NCBI RefSeq assembly: GCF_000817785.2
Contig: NZ_JTCM02000006.1
Span: 62,001 to 126,000 of the forward strand
Direction: 5' to 3'
Origin: Hassallia byssoidea VB512170
Lineage (GTDB): Bacteria; Cyanobacteriota; Cyanobacteriia; Cyanobacteriales; Nostocaceae
Length of the DNA: 64,000 nucleotides
Shown piece after piece: positions 1 to 9,319 of the stretch; the first letter of the stretch is position 1, and each line of letters starts with the position of its first letter. Both the position numbers and the translations under genes were made by a program. Below the pieces are notes generated by a model. It ran no database searches. It worked only from the letters and a program-made list of their open reading frames with translations, and had not been told where the DNA came from.

Positions 1-40
1 CGCTTCAGCGCTTAAATAAAGCACTTTAGTGCTTACTACA
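1..40. repeat. Palindromic dispersed hairpin (partial copy)
   Basis: Two short palindromes in a row (CGCTTCAGCGCTT, then AAGCACTTTAGTGCTT) ending in TACTACA. The same kind of paired hairpin bounded by GTAGTAAG/CTTACTAC recurs at 19489-19539, 21772-21818 and 61451-61498. The copy is probably cut by the window edge. Confidence 0.6.
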
Positions 41-55
41 AACCTCACAAAAACT

Positions 56-469
56 CTAAAGGCTGACTGATGCAGGCAAGAGTACGCTGTCAATTACATG
101 GATAACTCCGTTTTCAGTTTCGATATCAGGCTGAACGACTGTGGCATCATTCACCTTGACACCATTCGAGGCATCAATTTTGACATCTGAACCTTCAACC
201 GTCGTCGCTTGACTGAGTTTAACGACATCAGCCGCCGTGACTTTGCCAGATACCACATGATATTCTAGAATTTTTCTCAGGGTAAGGATATCTTGAAGTA
301 GCGCTTCGACTGTTCCTGATGGCAACTTAGAAAAAGCGTCATCATTTGGCGCGAAAACAGTGAATGGACCGGGACTCTTAAGTGTGTCTGCAAGACCAGC
401 AGCCGTAACTGCCGCGACTAAGGTGGAGAAAGTCCCCGCACTCATGGCAGTATCAACAATATCAGGCAT
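56..469 (-). CDS. Fasciclin (FAS1) domain protein
   Basis: A single FAS1 domain fills the whole protein of 137 residues. Visible FAS1 signatures are the [11 protein letters not shown] core and the C-terminal [12 protein letters not shown] motif. Bacterial single-FAS1 proteins are small adhesion or surface-associated domains whose molecular role is mostly unknown. The frame stays open to 514, but the upstream 15 residues (MFDVFCQFL...) do not belong to the family, and cyanobacterial homologues typically begin with M-x-DIVDTA, so I place the start at 469. No signal peptide is visible from this start. It is followed downstream by a hairpin repeat at the window edge and preceded by an SDR/NmrA gene pair on the same strand. 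Confidence 0.9.
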   Translation of the reverse strand: MPDIVDTAMSAGTFSTLVAAVTAAGLADTLKSPGPFTVFAPNDDAFSKLPSGTVEALLQDILTLRKILEYHVVSGKVTAADVVKLSQATTVEGSDVKIDASNGVKVNDATVVQPDIETENGVIHVIDSVLLPASVSL

Positions 470-600
470 AATTTTGATGGTATTTGTGAGAAATTGACAA
501 AAAACGTCAAACATCCTCTAGCCTATGTCTTAGGTAGATTTACACTCTCTACCGCTGGGAGGAAATAGCAAGATTTTTTGTAATTGCTGCTACTGTTGGT

Positions 601-1335
601 CTAGACAATTCCGCCTGTAGCGCGGATATTTTGACCAGTTACCCACCCGGCATCATCAGATACCAGCAGAGAAACAACACTGGCGATATCATCCGGACGA
701 CCGAGGCGACCGAGTGGCGTTTGGGCAATCATTTGATTGACTTGCTCTTGTTCCAATACCAGACCATCAGTGTCAGTAACACCAGGGGCAACGGTATTAA
801 CTGTAATCTGGCGTGTCCCTAATTCTTTTGCCAGCCCCATACTAAATTGCTCAATCGCAGCTTTGCAACCAGCATAAGCACCGCCTGTGGCAATACTTTG
901 TGATGTACCAGCGGAAGAAATGTTGACAATTCTGCCGTTATCTGCCATGTGGTGTGCTGCTTGTTGCAGGGAAAAGTAAACTCCTCTGCTGATGTCGAAC
1001 ATCGAGTTATACTCGTCTTCGGTCATTTCTGCGGTAGGTTTAAAAATGTTCTTGCCAGCGGCGTTGTTGACGAGAATATCCAGCTTGCCAAAATAGTCAA
1101 GTGTCTTTTGAAAGAGATTGCGGACATCTTCAATTTTTCGCATGTCAACTTGGATAGCGATCGCATCCGTTTTATTAGCTTTGATTGCGGAAACCACTTC
1201 TTCTGCTTTGTCTTTGTTGCCGGCGTAGGTGACAACGACATTTGCACCATCACGTCCCAAGCGTTCCGCAATGGCACGTCCAATACCGCGTGATGAACCT
1301 GTGACAATTGCGACTTTACCAGATAGAGAAGTCAT
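601..1335 (-). CDS. SDR family oxidoreductase (FabG-like)
   Basis: Classical short-chain dehydrogenase/reductase of 244 residues. The NAD(P)-binding motif TGSSRGIG lies at 12-19, the NNAAG motif at 90-94, the catalytic Ser at about 141 (NISSAG) and the catalytic pair YAGCK at 154-158, so the enzyme looks fully active. The C-terminus GQNIRATGGIV is typical of the glucose-dehydrogenase/FabG group. Its substrate cannot be read from sequence. The start lies 2 bp after the stop codon of the upstream NmrA-type gene, indicating one transcription unit. It is about the same size as, and clearly related to, the SDR at 60593-61336, which has lost the catalytic residues. Confidence 0.92.
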   Translation of the reverse strand: MTSLSGKVAIVTGSSRGIGRAIAERLGRDGANVVVTYAGNKDKAEEVVSAIKANKTDAIAIQVDMRKIEDVRNLFQKTLDYFGKLDILVNNAAGKNIFKPTAEMTEDEYNSMFDISRGVYFSLQQAAHHMADNGRIVNISSAGTSQSIATGGAYAGCKAAIEQFSMGLAKELGTRQITVNTVAPGVTDTDGLVLEQEQVNQMIAQTPLGRLGRPDDIASVVSLLVSDDAGWVTGQNIRATGGIV

Positions 1336-1337
1336 AT

Positions 1338-2276
1338 CTAAAAATTTCCTTGGCTAACAAATTGCTTGACTGTAGTCGGTTTAATCTGGGGATAACGAGC
1401 GTTATCAAGTTCGTCAAGTTTGCCTTTACCCGATACCATCGTGTAGTGATACTGTTCGGGAATGTATTCAAGTGGGCAGAAGGCTTTCTGTTTTGTTTTA
1501 GCAATCCAGGCTTTTAAATCGTCCACACTACCTAAGCGTTTTTCAACCAGTTTTTTACCTTTTACTTCTTCAAAGGTGGCGAGTAATTGTTTCATAGTGA
1601 GGATATCACCCGCAACTTTCAGCGCTGAATTGACCATTTGCGGATCGGCGATCGCCTCGGCAATATATTTCGCCGTATCATCGTATGTAGTAAAATCACA
1701 CGGTTGCTCACCATCACCCCAATAGCTAAACGTACCTACCTCAAAATCAAATAACTTGGCAAAGGGTGACAATTGAACTTCGGTAAAAGCACCATTGAGA
1801 ATAAAAGTATATTCAAGTCCTGACTGTTTCAAAAGCTCGGCAAATTTGATGCGAAAGTCGAGATTGTAGTTATCGCCCAAATCCAGTTTGAAGTAATCCA
1901 CTGAATAATCGGAAGGGACAAATTTTTTCACATTATTATTTATCGCAGCTTCCAAGAGATTTAACTGCCCGGAAAGCACGATATCTTCACGATACAAGTT
2001 GGTTTCGTGGCTGCTACTGCCTTTAATTGCGGAGACAATTATTTCAACTTCCCGGCAAGCTTCAGTCAGACTTTGTTGGTCAAATAAATCACCTTCAACA
2101 AAAACAACTCCTTTCGCCTTTAAGTCGTCCAATTGCTGTTGCTTTTTATCGCTGATATTATGAGAGCGAATCAATCCTTTAACGTTCATTACGCCTTTTT
2201 CTAGTATCGTTAAAGCGATTTTGCTACCAAGGATACCCGTGATACCAGCAATGAGTACAGTTGGTTTTGAGTTCAT
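1338..2276 (-). CDS. NmrA family NAD(P)-binding protein
   Basis: A 312-residue atypical SDR of the NmrA/isoflavone-reductase group. The glycine motif is AGITGILGSKIA near residue 10, and the region VFVEGDLFDQQSL matches the family's strand 3-4 segment. It also has the KFVPSDYSVD segment typical of phenylcoumaran-benzylic-ether/isoflavone reductase relatives. NmrA proteins are redox-sensing or aromatic alcohol/quinone reductases; which one applies here is unknown. The gene precedes and probably is co-transcribed with the SDR at 601-1335 (2 bp gap). Confidence 0.88.
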   Translation of the reverse strand: MNSKPTVLIAGITGILGSKIALTILEKGVMNVKGLIRSHNISDKKQQQLDDLKAKGVVFVEGDLFDQQSLTEACREVEIIVSAIKGSSSHETNLYREDIVLSGQLNLLEAAINNNVKKFVPSDYSVDYFKLDLGDNYNLDFRIKFAELLKQSGLEYTFILNGAFTEVQLSPFAKLFDFEVGTFSYWGDGEQPCDFTTYDDTAKYIAEAIADPQMVNSALKVAGDILTMKQLLATFEEVKGKKLVEKRLGSVDDLKAWIAKTKQKAFCPLEYIPEQYHYTMVSGKGKLDELDNARYPQIKPTTVKQFVSQGNF

Positions 2277-2901
2277 AAGTTTTTATTATTATTTTGATGA
2301 AAGAGATTGGGAACGCGGTAATGGGTAATTGGTAATGGTGAGTCCAGCACAATTCTCCTGGTTTCCTTCTCCTGTCACCAAACGCAAAGAGCGTTCGTGC
2401 CGGACTTGGCGCTCTCTGAGTTGGGGTAATTGGGCATTGGGCTTAGTAATAATTCTTCCCCTTTCCCCTAGTCCAAGCGTCCCTACTCCCTACTCGTTAC
2501 TCCCTACTTTCCATCACCGATGCTCCTCCGATGCTTCTAAACCAATTTTTGAGAAGTTAGCGTTATTTGTTTGTTGTTGCTAATTCTTGGACTTGCAGCT
2601 GTTAATAAACACCACTGCATTTTAAAGAAAGAAGATTTTTGCCTTTAATTGCAACTTGCCGGATGATTTTCGCTCCCAGCCTTTGCCATGCAAATAAAGA
2701 CTCGATCCCATGATTTGCTGTAGGGGTATTCTTTGTCTTCTGTAACGAGCAGCATTATTATTTTGATTTGTTAAAGACATTTAGTAACCTAAGTTACTAA
2801 ACTTTTTCACATATTCATCAATCTGAAGATATATGTAAATAGGAGTAGATATTCTGATATTTGTATTAAATATTTCCCAACTTCAAAACGCCGCAACCGT
2901 C

Positions 2902-2930
2902 GTAGAGACGTTCCACCGGAACGTCTCTAC
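2902..2930. repeat. GTAGAGACGTTCC inverted repeat
   Basis: Perfect 13-bp arms (GTAGAGACGTTCC / GGAACGTCTCTAC) around a 3-base loop. An almost identical element lies at 20389-20417, and a half copy (ACGTCTCTAC) lies near 47206. It is a dispersed cyanobacterial small repeat rather than a gene-specific site. Confidence 0.75.
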
Positions 2931-2988
2931 AACATGTATGATTTGCCGGACTTAAGATAAAAAGTATTAAAAATAACCAACAATACAA

Positions 2989-3015
2989 AATCCCCCGTTT
3001 TTTAAGCGGGGGATT
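2989..3015 (-). terminator. Hairpin terminator downstream of ugd
   Basis: Perfect 9-bp stem AATCCCCCG / CGGGGGATT with a 9-base loop; on the minus strand it is followed by TTTTGTATTG. It lies about 60 bp past the stop codon of the UDP-glucose dehydrogenase gene and fits an intrinsic terminator for that transcript. Confidence 0.65.
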
Positions 3016-3077
3016 AACTTTACAATAGATTCAGCCTAGGGAGAAATGGATGAATGCCGAATTTAGCTAAAATCGAT

Positions 3078-4469
3078 TTAGCGTCCAACGCCTATATATT
3101 GGAACCCAGCCCGTACCATTTTTTCCGGATCGAGGAAGTTACGACCGTCAATCATTACCGGGTGGCACATCAACTTTGCCATTTTGCCGTAGTCGAGATT
3201 GCTGAATTGTTGCCATTCAGTCACCAATACTAAAGCATCACAACCATCTGCAAGCCGTTCGGCATCGGTTTCGACCAACACGCCAGAAAGACCATGACGC
3301 ATTCCGGTTTGAGAAATAATTGGATCGTATGCTTTAACTTTCGCTCCGAGTCGGTTCAACTGCTCAATCAAATTGAGTGCGGGTGCGTCGCGCAAATCGT
3401 CGGTATCGGGCTTAAAGGTTAAACCGAGTAATCCGACGGTTTTGCCTTTGAGGATTTTCAGGGCTTGTTGGAGTTTTTCTAGAGCAATCAAGCGCTGACG
3501 TTCGTTGACGCTGACGGCAGCTTTCAGCAGGTGAGCTTCATAGCCGTAGTCATCAGCAGTATGAACCAGGGCAGAGACATCTTTCGGGAAGCAAGAACCA
3601 CCCCAGCCGATACCAGCTTGCAAGAATTTGTTACCAATCCGAGAATCTAAACCGATACCTTTTGCTACTTGGGTAATATCAGCACCAACGCGATCGCAAA
3701 TATTCGCAACTTCGTTAATGAAACTAATCTTGGTTGCCAGAAAAGCGTTAGCAGCATATTTAATCATTTCTGCCGAGCTTAAATCTGTTGCCAATACTGG
3801 CACTTGAGGTAAAGATTTATCTTCAGCAAAGTTGCGCTCGACAATTGGGGCATACAATTCTTTCATCATGCCGATCGCTCTTGGAGAGTTACCACCCAAG
3901 ACAATGCGATCGGGGTTAAAGGTATCGTACACTGCCGAACCTTCGCGCAAAAACTCTGGATTGCTGACTACATCAAACTGAGATGCATACTCAGGCAATT
4001 TCTCTTCAATTGCAGCCCCACCTGCGGGAACTAATGTTTTTTGGCGTTCAGCGATACCATCCATAACAAGCATCCGCACCCAGTCACCTGAGCCAATAGG
4101 CACTGTAGATTTGTTGACAATGACCTTATAACCACCGTCAAGATTTGCGCCAATACCACGGGCTACAGCCTCAACGTAACGGGTATCACTTTCACCAGTG
4201 GGTAAGGGTGGTGTTCCCACAGCAATAAACAAAATTTCCCCGTGAGAAACGCCTGCACTGATGTCAGTTGTGAACTCAATATTACCCGATTGAATGGCAG
4301 ACTGCATAATTTCCGAGAGTCCCGGCTCGAAAATTGGCGACTGTCCAGACTTCATTAACTTGACTTTTTCTTCGTTGTTGTCTACGCAAATAACACTATG
4401 TCCAATATGAGCCAAGCAAGCGCCTGTCACCAAACCAACGTAGCCAGTACCAATTACACAAACACGCAT
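3078..4469 (-). CDS. ugd: UDP-glucose 6-dehydrogenase
   Basis: Oxidises UDP-glucose to UDP-glucuronate in two NAD-dependent steps. The 463-residue protein has the N-terminal Rossmann motif GTGYVGL (7-13), the central helical domain with ATKISFINEVANICDRVGAD, the catalytic-cysteine motif GWGGSCFPKD, and the C-terminal NDP-binding segment GLTFKPDTDDLRDAP. All family landmarks are intact and the length is normal. It lies about 100 bp downstream of a UDP-glucuronate decarboxylase-like gene on the same strand, so the pair would make UDP-xylose for exopolysaccharide. A TTGACTATTGAC-type heptamer tract separates the two genes. Confidence 0.95.
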   Translation of the reverse strand: MRVCVIGTGYVGLVTGACLAHIGHSVICVDNNEEKVKLMKSGQSPIFEPGLSEIMQSAIQSGNIEFTTDISAGVSHGEILFIAVGTPPLPTGESDTRYVEAVARGIGANLDGGYKVIVNKSTVPIGSGDWVRMLVMDGIAERQKTLVPAGGAAIEEKLPEYASQFDVVSNPEFLREGSAVYDTFNPDRIVLGGNSPRAIGMMKELYAPIVERNFAEDKSLPQVPVLATDLSSAEMIKYAANAFLATKISFINEVANICDRVGADITQVAKGIGLDSRIGNKFLQAGIGWGGSCFPKDVSALVHTADDYGYEAHLLKAAVSVNERQRLIALEKLQQALKILKGKTVGLLGLTFKPDTDDLRDAPALNLIEQLNRLGAKVKAYDPIISQTGMRHGLSGVLVETDAERLADGCDALVLVTEWQQFSNLDYGKMAKLMCHPVMIDGRNFLDPEKMVRAGFQYIGVGR

Positions 4470-4566
4470 TTTGTTAGTTCCTTACTTTTTTGGGGTTAGT
4501 CGTCAAAGAGAAGTTTTCAGCTGTCAAAGGTTTGTAGTCCAGAGTCCATAATTAATAGTTTTTTGA

Positions 4567-5523
4567 CTATTGACTGTTGACTATTGATTGTTGGTTACCT
4601 TTGATGCGATCGCGGAAATCTTCTACAGTCAGTTTTAACCCTTCTTGCAAAGGAACGGTAGGTTCCCAATTTAACAAAGTTTTTGCTTTGGTAATATCGG
4701 GACGGCGGCGACGCGGATCGTCAGAAGGCAAAGGCTCAAATTTTATTTCTGCATCCGGATTTATCAGGGTTTGCACGGCTTGAGCTAATTCTAAAATGGT
4801 ATATTCACCAGGATTGCCTATATTTACTGGACCTACGTAGTCACTCTTCATCAAGCGTAAAAATCCTTCGATCAAGTCGGAAACGTAGCAAAAACTACGG
4901 GTTTGCGAACCATCCCCGTATATTGTCAAAGGTTCGCCCCGTAAAGCCTGAACGATAAAGTTACTTACTACCCGACCATCATTTTCTAACATCCGAGGAC
5001 CATAGGTGTTGAAAATACGGACAACCCGAATATCAACTTTATTTTGTCTGTAGTAGTCAAATGCCAAAGTTTCCGCAATTCGTTTGCCTTCGTCGTAACA
5101 TGAACGCAGCCCGATGGGATTGACGCTACCTCTATACTCTTCAGTTTGCGGATGAACTTCTGGATCTCCGTACACTTCGCTAGTTGAAGCTAGGAAAAAT
5201 CGTGCTTTGACACGTTTAGCCAACCCCAGCATATTCAACGTGCCGATAACGTTGGTTTTTACTGTTTTGACTGGATTGTACTGGTAATGTACTGGGGAAG
5301 CAGGACAAGCCAGATGATAAATTTGATCCACTTCTAACCGAATTGGTTCGGTGATGTCGTGGCGGATGAGTTCAAAGTATGGATGATTCATCCATTTTAG
5401 GATGTTATTTTTATTACCTGTGTAGAAGTTATCCAAACAGATAACTTCATGCCCATCAGCCATTAGTCTGTCGATTAGATGGGAACCAAGGAACCCAGCA
5501 CCGCCTGTCACCAAAATTCTCAT
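4567..5523 (-). CDS. UDP-glucuronate decarboxylase (UDP-xylose synthase-like)
   Basis: Extended SDR of 318 residues with the NAD motif [10 protein letters not shown] (7-16) and the [10 protein letters not shown] segment characteristic of UDP-xylose synthases. It also has the STSEVYGDP motif with the catalytic Thr/Ser and the active site YDEGKR. The YDEGKR form separates UXS enzymes from 4-epimerases (YxxSK). It converts UDP-glucuronate to UDP-xylose; its substrate would come from the neighbouring dehydrogenase. An ATG at 5523 gives a full N-terminus starting right at the Rossmann strand. A 4,6-dehydratase or UDP-apiose-type activity is a less likely alternative. Confidence 0.9.
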   Translation of the reverse strand: MRILVTGGAGFLGSHLIDRLMADGHEVICLDNFYTGNKNNILKWMNHPYFELIRHDITEPIRLEVDQIYHLACPASPVHYQYNPVKTVKTNVIGTLNMLGLAKRVKARFFLASTSEVYGDPEVHPQTEEYRGSVNPIGLRSCYDEGKRIAETLAFDYYRQNKVDIRVVRIFNTYGPRMLENDGRVVSNFIVQALRGEPLTIYGDGSQTRSFCYVSDLIEGFLRLMKSDYVGPVNIGNPGEYTILELAQAVQTLINPDAEIKFEPLPSDDPRRRRPDITKAKTLLNWEPTVPLQEGLKLTVEDFRDRIKGNQQSIVNSQ

Positions 5524-6016
5524 AATTTACCAGTTACTTACATATTTTTGCAAAGTGCAATCGCGCCTGTTTTTAGAGTACCCAGCCTGATAATAAAAAT
5601 TGAGCACTACCACGGGTAATTAAAAAGGTATTTTTCTTTTGCAATTTACTTCTAGATGCAATCAAGCAGTTGATTACTTCACAATTCACTTAGCAAAATA
5701 ACAAACATTCATAGCCTAATCTGGGCTTTTCCGCAATACTTTACAAAATCTTTAAAAATATAAAGTTTTGAAACAGGAAAATGGGTCGGGGATAAGAGGG
5801 GTAAAGGGGAAAGGGTGCGGGACAAGAGGGGAAAAGGGGAGGCAGTGCGTTGCGGGGGTTCCCCCCGTTGTAGCACCTGCCGTGAAAGGAAAAAAGGGTA
5901 AAGGTGAATACAATCCGCATGAATTATTTTAAACAACTCTTTATTTTTCTTACCCTTTCCCCCTTTCCCTTTCCCCTTTCCCCCTCTTCAAAAAACCCTT
6001 TCCCCTTTCCCCCTCC
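5524..6016. other. Intergenic region with G-rich tracts and palindrome
   Basis: Holds the upstream region of the UXS-like gene, then purine/pyrimidine heptamer tracts (AAGGGGAAAGGG and CCCTTTCCCC types, 5780-6015) that run up to the stop codon of the antiporter gene. A palindromic element sits inside at 5841-5883. I see no credible gene. Confidence 0.55.
5841..5883. repeat. Palindromic dispersed element (family P)
   Basis: Roughly 43-bp imperfect palindrome with outer arms GGCAGTGC / GCACCTGCC and inner TGCGGGGGTTCCCCCCG, interrupting an AAAAGGGG-type tract. Related copies occur at 9604-9647, 17289-17332, 30514-30556, 35033-35076, 63192-63233, and as a split copy within 8355-8481. Confidence 0.75.
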
Positions 6017-8239
6017 TCAAATTACCACGTTACCAATTACCGCTGTAGTATTGGAAACTGCTGTAGGCAAAGCTACTGTGGGATTGCGTTCTGGTTCGCC
6101 AAGCATGACGATAGAGCAGGTGAGTTGTCTGGCTAACTGGGTAGTGACATCACTAATGGCTAATCCACCGGGACTTGTGCGATTGCGTATAAAAGGTAAC
6201 ACTACTAAATCATATAATCGCGCTGCCTGCAAAATTGCTTGGGCAGCGTTTTCATGGGCAATGATTTGAACTTCTGGGGGATTGGGCAAAGCTAATTTAG
6301 ATACTAATAAGCCAAGTTGCGATCGCCTAGAAGCGATTTTACTGGAACTAGTGCGGCGATCGCATACATTCAAGACGGTAACTTGCGCTTGATTTGCTTG
6401 TGCTAAGGCGTAAGCAAATTGAACGGGGTGCAATGATGGTGTTATCAGGTTTTCTACGGGCACTAAAATTCGCTGAATTTTTCGAGGTGATTCTACTAAA
6501 CGTGTCACCGCTACCGGACAATGAGATGCCCAGAGAACGCTGTCAATCACATTACCAAATAAACGCGCTCTCAGCCCAGTCCGTTTGCCCCAACCCATAA
6601 CAATTAAATTAGCTTTTTGTTCGCGAGCAGCTCTGCTGATACCTTGACCAAAAGCATCATCAATTCGCAGTAATGGTTCTGCTTCTACGCTCAATACTTG
6701 ACTTTGAGCGGTGGCTTTGGAAAGTAAGCGTTCACTGCGTTGCAGAGAAACTTCTAACTGCGGCGCATCCATGTGAGCCGCCGCAGTAGCGATCGCTAAT
6801 GGTATAATTTTGCCATTTTCCTGACGTGCTAATAATGCCGCCATTTCAATCAAATATTGCTGAGTTTGCGGATTGTAAATAGGTACGACTATAGTAAAAT
6901 TACTGTGCTTTTTCTCTTTATTTTGATACGGCGGTGTTGTAGTTGCGTGCTGCTCAACAGATGATGAAGCCAAACCAGCAGCAAGGCGATTGGTAATCAA
7001 CGGTCCTACGGTTGATGTCACCAGCATTAAGCTAACAACACTATTTAATACCCATATCGGTAACAACTCCGCCCGATATCCCACTAATGTTGCCGCTAAT
7101 GTCGCACCCACTTGGGGTAAACTCAGCGACCACATCATTAACATTTCCTGCCAGTTATAGCGGTAAACTAGTTTCGCTAAAAAAGCCGCGAGAAATTTGC
7201 ACAACAATAAACCAATTACAATAAATAGGGTTAGCTTCAGCGTGCTAAAGTTGTTGGCAGCTGGCAAATTAATTAATGAGCCAAGGTGAACAAAGAAAAT
7301 AGGAATGAACAGCACGCTACCAACAAACATTACCTTTTCTTTGACTGGTCCAGAAGCGAGGACACCATTTACCGCCAAACCTGCTAAAAAGGCTCCAACG
7401 ATTTTTTCTACTCCGATTAATTGAGCACCGACAGCGGCAAGAAATATGCAAAGCAATACAAATAAAAACTGGTTTCCCTCATCGTCTCCAGATCGCCGAA
7501 AAAATTCTTTACCCGCCCAATCAAAGCCGACTAATACGACGATTAAGTAAATAATTAAGGAATTAAATAAAGTTATTAGCCCCCAATAGCTGAATTGTTT
7601 AGCATGAACGGCTATACACAGAGATAACACCAGCAGTGCGCCGATGTTAGTAAAAATAGTGGCTCCAATGGTGACGCTGATAGCTTGATTTTTGACTATT
7701 CCCAGGCGATTGATAAGCGGATATGCCAACAAAGTGTAGGAAGCAAACATTGAGCCAATTAAGAGAGAAGCATTGCCGCTAAAACCAAAAATCTGCCCGA
7801 TTAAGGTTCCGAAGGCTAGGGGGATAAAAAAGGTGAAGCTAGCAAATCCAAAAGAACGACTTTTCTGACGGCGGAATTGTTCTAAGTCAACTTCTAACCC
7901 TGCTATAAACATCAAGTAGACTATCCCGATATCTGATAGCAAATTGATAGTTGGCGAATCAGGCTGGAATACATTCCAACCTGATGGACCAAGTACTACC
8001 CCCGAAAAAACCAAACCTACTAATCCGGGTAGTCTTAGCCGCTCAAATAGAATCGGTACGACTAAGATAACCACTAATAAAATGGCAAAAGAAACAATTG
8101 GTTCGTTGCCGAGAACTTGGTTTGTCGGTTCTAATGCAAGAACTAGGGACTGGAGTTCCATAGGTAGGACTTGTTCTTTGCGATGGTGAAGCGACAATTG
8201 CCCCAAGGCAATTGTTCGCTGTGAAAATAAATCAATCAT
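6017..8239 (-). CDS. Cation:proton antiporter with C-terminal universal stress domains
   Basis: A 740-residue CPA2/KefB-type antiporter. Residues about 30-420 form roughly 12 hydrophobic segments, including the FERLRLPGLVGLVFSGVVLGP signature near the N-terminus. From about 450 to 720 there are two UspA-like domains; the end of the first shows GWGKRTGLRARLFGNVIDSV and HCPVAVTR. Such fusions are expected to exchange Na+ or K+ for H+ in the plasma or thylakoid membrane, with the Usp domains as nucleotide-binding regulators. The frame opens at 8239, but an in-frame ATG at 8161 gives a more typical N-terminus. No strong ribosome site decides between them. Confidence 0.9.
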   Translation of the reverse strand: MIDLFSQRTIALGQLSLHHRKEQVLPMELQSLVLALEPTNQVLGNEPIVSFAILLVVILVVPILFERLRLPGLVGLVFSGVVLGPSGWNVFQPDSPTINLLSDIGIVYLMFIAGLEVDLEQFRRQKSRSFGFASFTFFIPLAFGTLIGQIFGFSGNASLLIGSMFASYTLLAYPLINRLGIVKNQAISVTIGATIFTNIGALLVLSLCIAVHAKQFSYWGLITLFNSLIIYLIVVLVGFDWAGKEFFRRSGDDEGNQFLFVLLCIFLAAVGAQLIGVEKIVGAFLAGLAVNGVLASGPVKEKVMFVGSVLFIPIFFVHLGSLINLPAANNFSTLKLTLFIVIGLLLCKFLAAFLAKLVYRYNWQEMLMMWSLSLPQVGATLAATLVGYRAELLPIWVLNSVVSLMLVTSTVGPLITNRLAAGLASSSVEQHATTTPPYQNKEKKHSNFTIVVPIYNPQTQQYLIEMAALLARQENGKIIPLAIATAAAHMDAPQLEVSLQRSERLLSKATAQSQVLSVEAEPLLRIDDAFGQGISRAAREQKANLIVMGWGKRTGLRARLFGNVIDSVLWASHCPVAVTRLVESPRKIQRILVPVENLITPSLHPVQFAYALAQANQAQVTVLNVCDRRTSSSKIASRRSQLGLLVSKLALPNPPEVQIIAHENAAQAILQAARLYDLVVLPFIRNRTSPGGLAISDVTTQLARQLTCSIVMLGEPERNPTVALPTAVSNTTAVIGNVVI

Positions 8240-8574
8240 CCACCCTGGAGAAAATGAAAAAGTGAGAAAATTTGACCAAAAGAAGCAGGGGGCAGGGGGC
8301 AGGGGGCAGGGGGCAGGGGGCAGGAGGATTTTGCCTGCTCGTCTTCCTTGTCTCCACGCCAGTCGCTACAACGTTCGTGACCTCCCTTCTCCTTCACCAG
8401 ACGCTCCGCGAACGGGTTCGCCAGAGCCGGCACTCTTGGAAACCAGGAGCGCAGCGCTGGTCTCACCGCAACGCGCTGGCTCCCCCTCTTCCCATCTCCC
8501 CATCCCCATCTCTCCATCCCCCCCTCTCCCTGCCCCCTGCCTCTTTGTTGAGGCGATCGCATATGCGATCCTAC
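8240..8574. repeat. Intergenic repeat block
   Basis: A GGGGGCA heptamer repeated about five times (8285-8323) is followed by a composite of palindromes (8355-8481) and by pyrimidine-rich CCCATCTC/CCCCATC heptamers up to about 8540. No gene is visible; the short reading frames here are translations of repeat. Confidence 0.7.
8355..8481. repeat. Composite of two nested palindromic elements
   Basis: The outer edges (ACGCCAGTCGCTACAACG... and ...CCGCAACGCGCTGGCT) match the two ends of the compact family-P copy at 17289-17332. Between them sits about 80 bp that includes AGACGCTCCGCGAACGGGTT. This is the reverse complement of the GTTCGCGGAGCGTCT repeat found at 56190. The layout is one small element inserted into another, both inside a heptamer tract. 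Confidence 0.65.
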
Positions 8575-9231
8575 CTATGGGTGGATTTGGCTGAGGATAA
8601 ATCGCAAGCGATCGTAATCGTCTTTGAGCAGCACACTTAAGGTTCTACCGGCTTTGATTAACCATTGTCGATCGGCTTTGCGTAACTGGTACACTTCTCT
8701 AATCGCCGCTGCGGTTAATGAGTCTACTGGCGCACCGTTTACAAAAAGTAATGTCCGCAAAAAATCTAGCTCTTCGGTGAATTTAACGATCGCTTCTGGT
8801 TCGCATCGATAAACAGCTTGATGAATTTGTGGCGGACGCGGTGGTAGATACTGATACACCCGATTGTTAGAACTTATGCTGCCAGATGGCTGTTCAAATC
8901 CGACGATCGCCGCCCGAAATTCTGTTTTCAGCATGGCGAATATCTGGGGTTGTTCCTCTCGCAAATCCTGCAACGACAACCCTAAAGCTCTTGCCCTGTG
9001 TACGGAATCTATGGGCATTGTTGTCGCATAATACACCAAAGCGTAAACTTGATTGCCGGATTCTTCATCCACAGAACAAACCCAGCTACCGAATGGTGGC
9101 ATGGGTGGGAAGCTCAAATCTTCAGGTTCCAGACACTGTGCCAAAAATTCGGTAGTAGTAGTTTCGATCACCTCCGCAATGTGGTTGGGGTGGCGATCGC
9201 CTGTGACAAACTGTGGTAAAGGAAGGCGCAT
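8575..9231 (-). CDS. Conserved cyanobacterial HAS-barrel-like protein
   Basis: A soluble 218-residue protein with no signal peptide or membrane segment. The N-terminal part (GDRHPNHIAEVIETTTTEF, then PPFGSWVCSVDE and NQVYALVYY) resembles the small beta-barrel domain found at the start of HerA-type ATPases and in a cyanobacteria-wide family. The C-terminal half is helical and charged (DRQWLIKAGRTLSVLLKDDYDR). Its function is not known. The family assignment rests on my recollection of homologues and is tentative. A GAGTTAT heptamer tract precedes it. Confidence 0.8.
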   Translation of the reverse strand: MRLPLPQFVTGDRHPNHIAEVIETTTTEFLAQCLEPEDLSFPPMPPFGSWVCSVDEESGNQVYALVYYATTMPIDSVHRARALGLSLQDLREEQPQIFAMLKTEFRAAIVGFEQPSGSISSNNRVYQYLPPRPPQIHQAVYRCEPEAIVKFTEELDFLRTLLFVNGAPVDSLTAAAIREVYQLRKADRQWLIKAGRTLSVLLKDDYDRLRFILSQIHP

Positions 9232-9233
9232 AA

Positions 9234-9280
9234 GAGTTATGAGTTATGAGTTATGAGTTATGAGTTATGAGTTATGAGTT
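9234..9280. repeat. GAGTTAT heptamer tandem repeat (STRR)
   Basis: Six near-perfect copies of GAGTTAT, followed by ACTCCTA-type heptamers to 9310. It fills the gap between ndhS and the HAS-barrel-like gene. Confidence 0.9.
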
Positions 9281-9319
9281 CTCTTAACTCCTCACTCCTA
9301 ACTCCTAACTAATGTGCGT

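Larger units (their letters stand above)
2277..3077. other. Gene-free stretch with dispersed repeats
   Basis: About 800 bp between the NmrA gene and the UDP-glucose dehydrogenase gene, with no convincing coding sequence. The first part (2300-2520) carries GGTAATTGG-type and CCCTACTC-type heptamer tracts and a palindrome around AGAGCGTTCG (2388-2397). It also holds a perfect 13-bp inverted repeat at 2902-2930 and a terminator-like hairpin at 2989-3015. Confidence 0.6.

Noticed and set aside
949-1293. 114-codon open frame on the plus strand
   Set aside because: Lies wholly antisense to the SDR gene, has no domain and no ribosome site; a shadow of the high-GC third-position pattern.
8262-8640. 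Overlapping frames of 108-122 codons around 8.3-8.6 kb
   Set aside because: They translate GGGGGCA repeats and palindromes into RGQGAGG-type low complexity; no independent evidence of coding.
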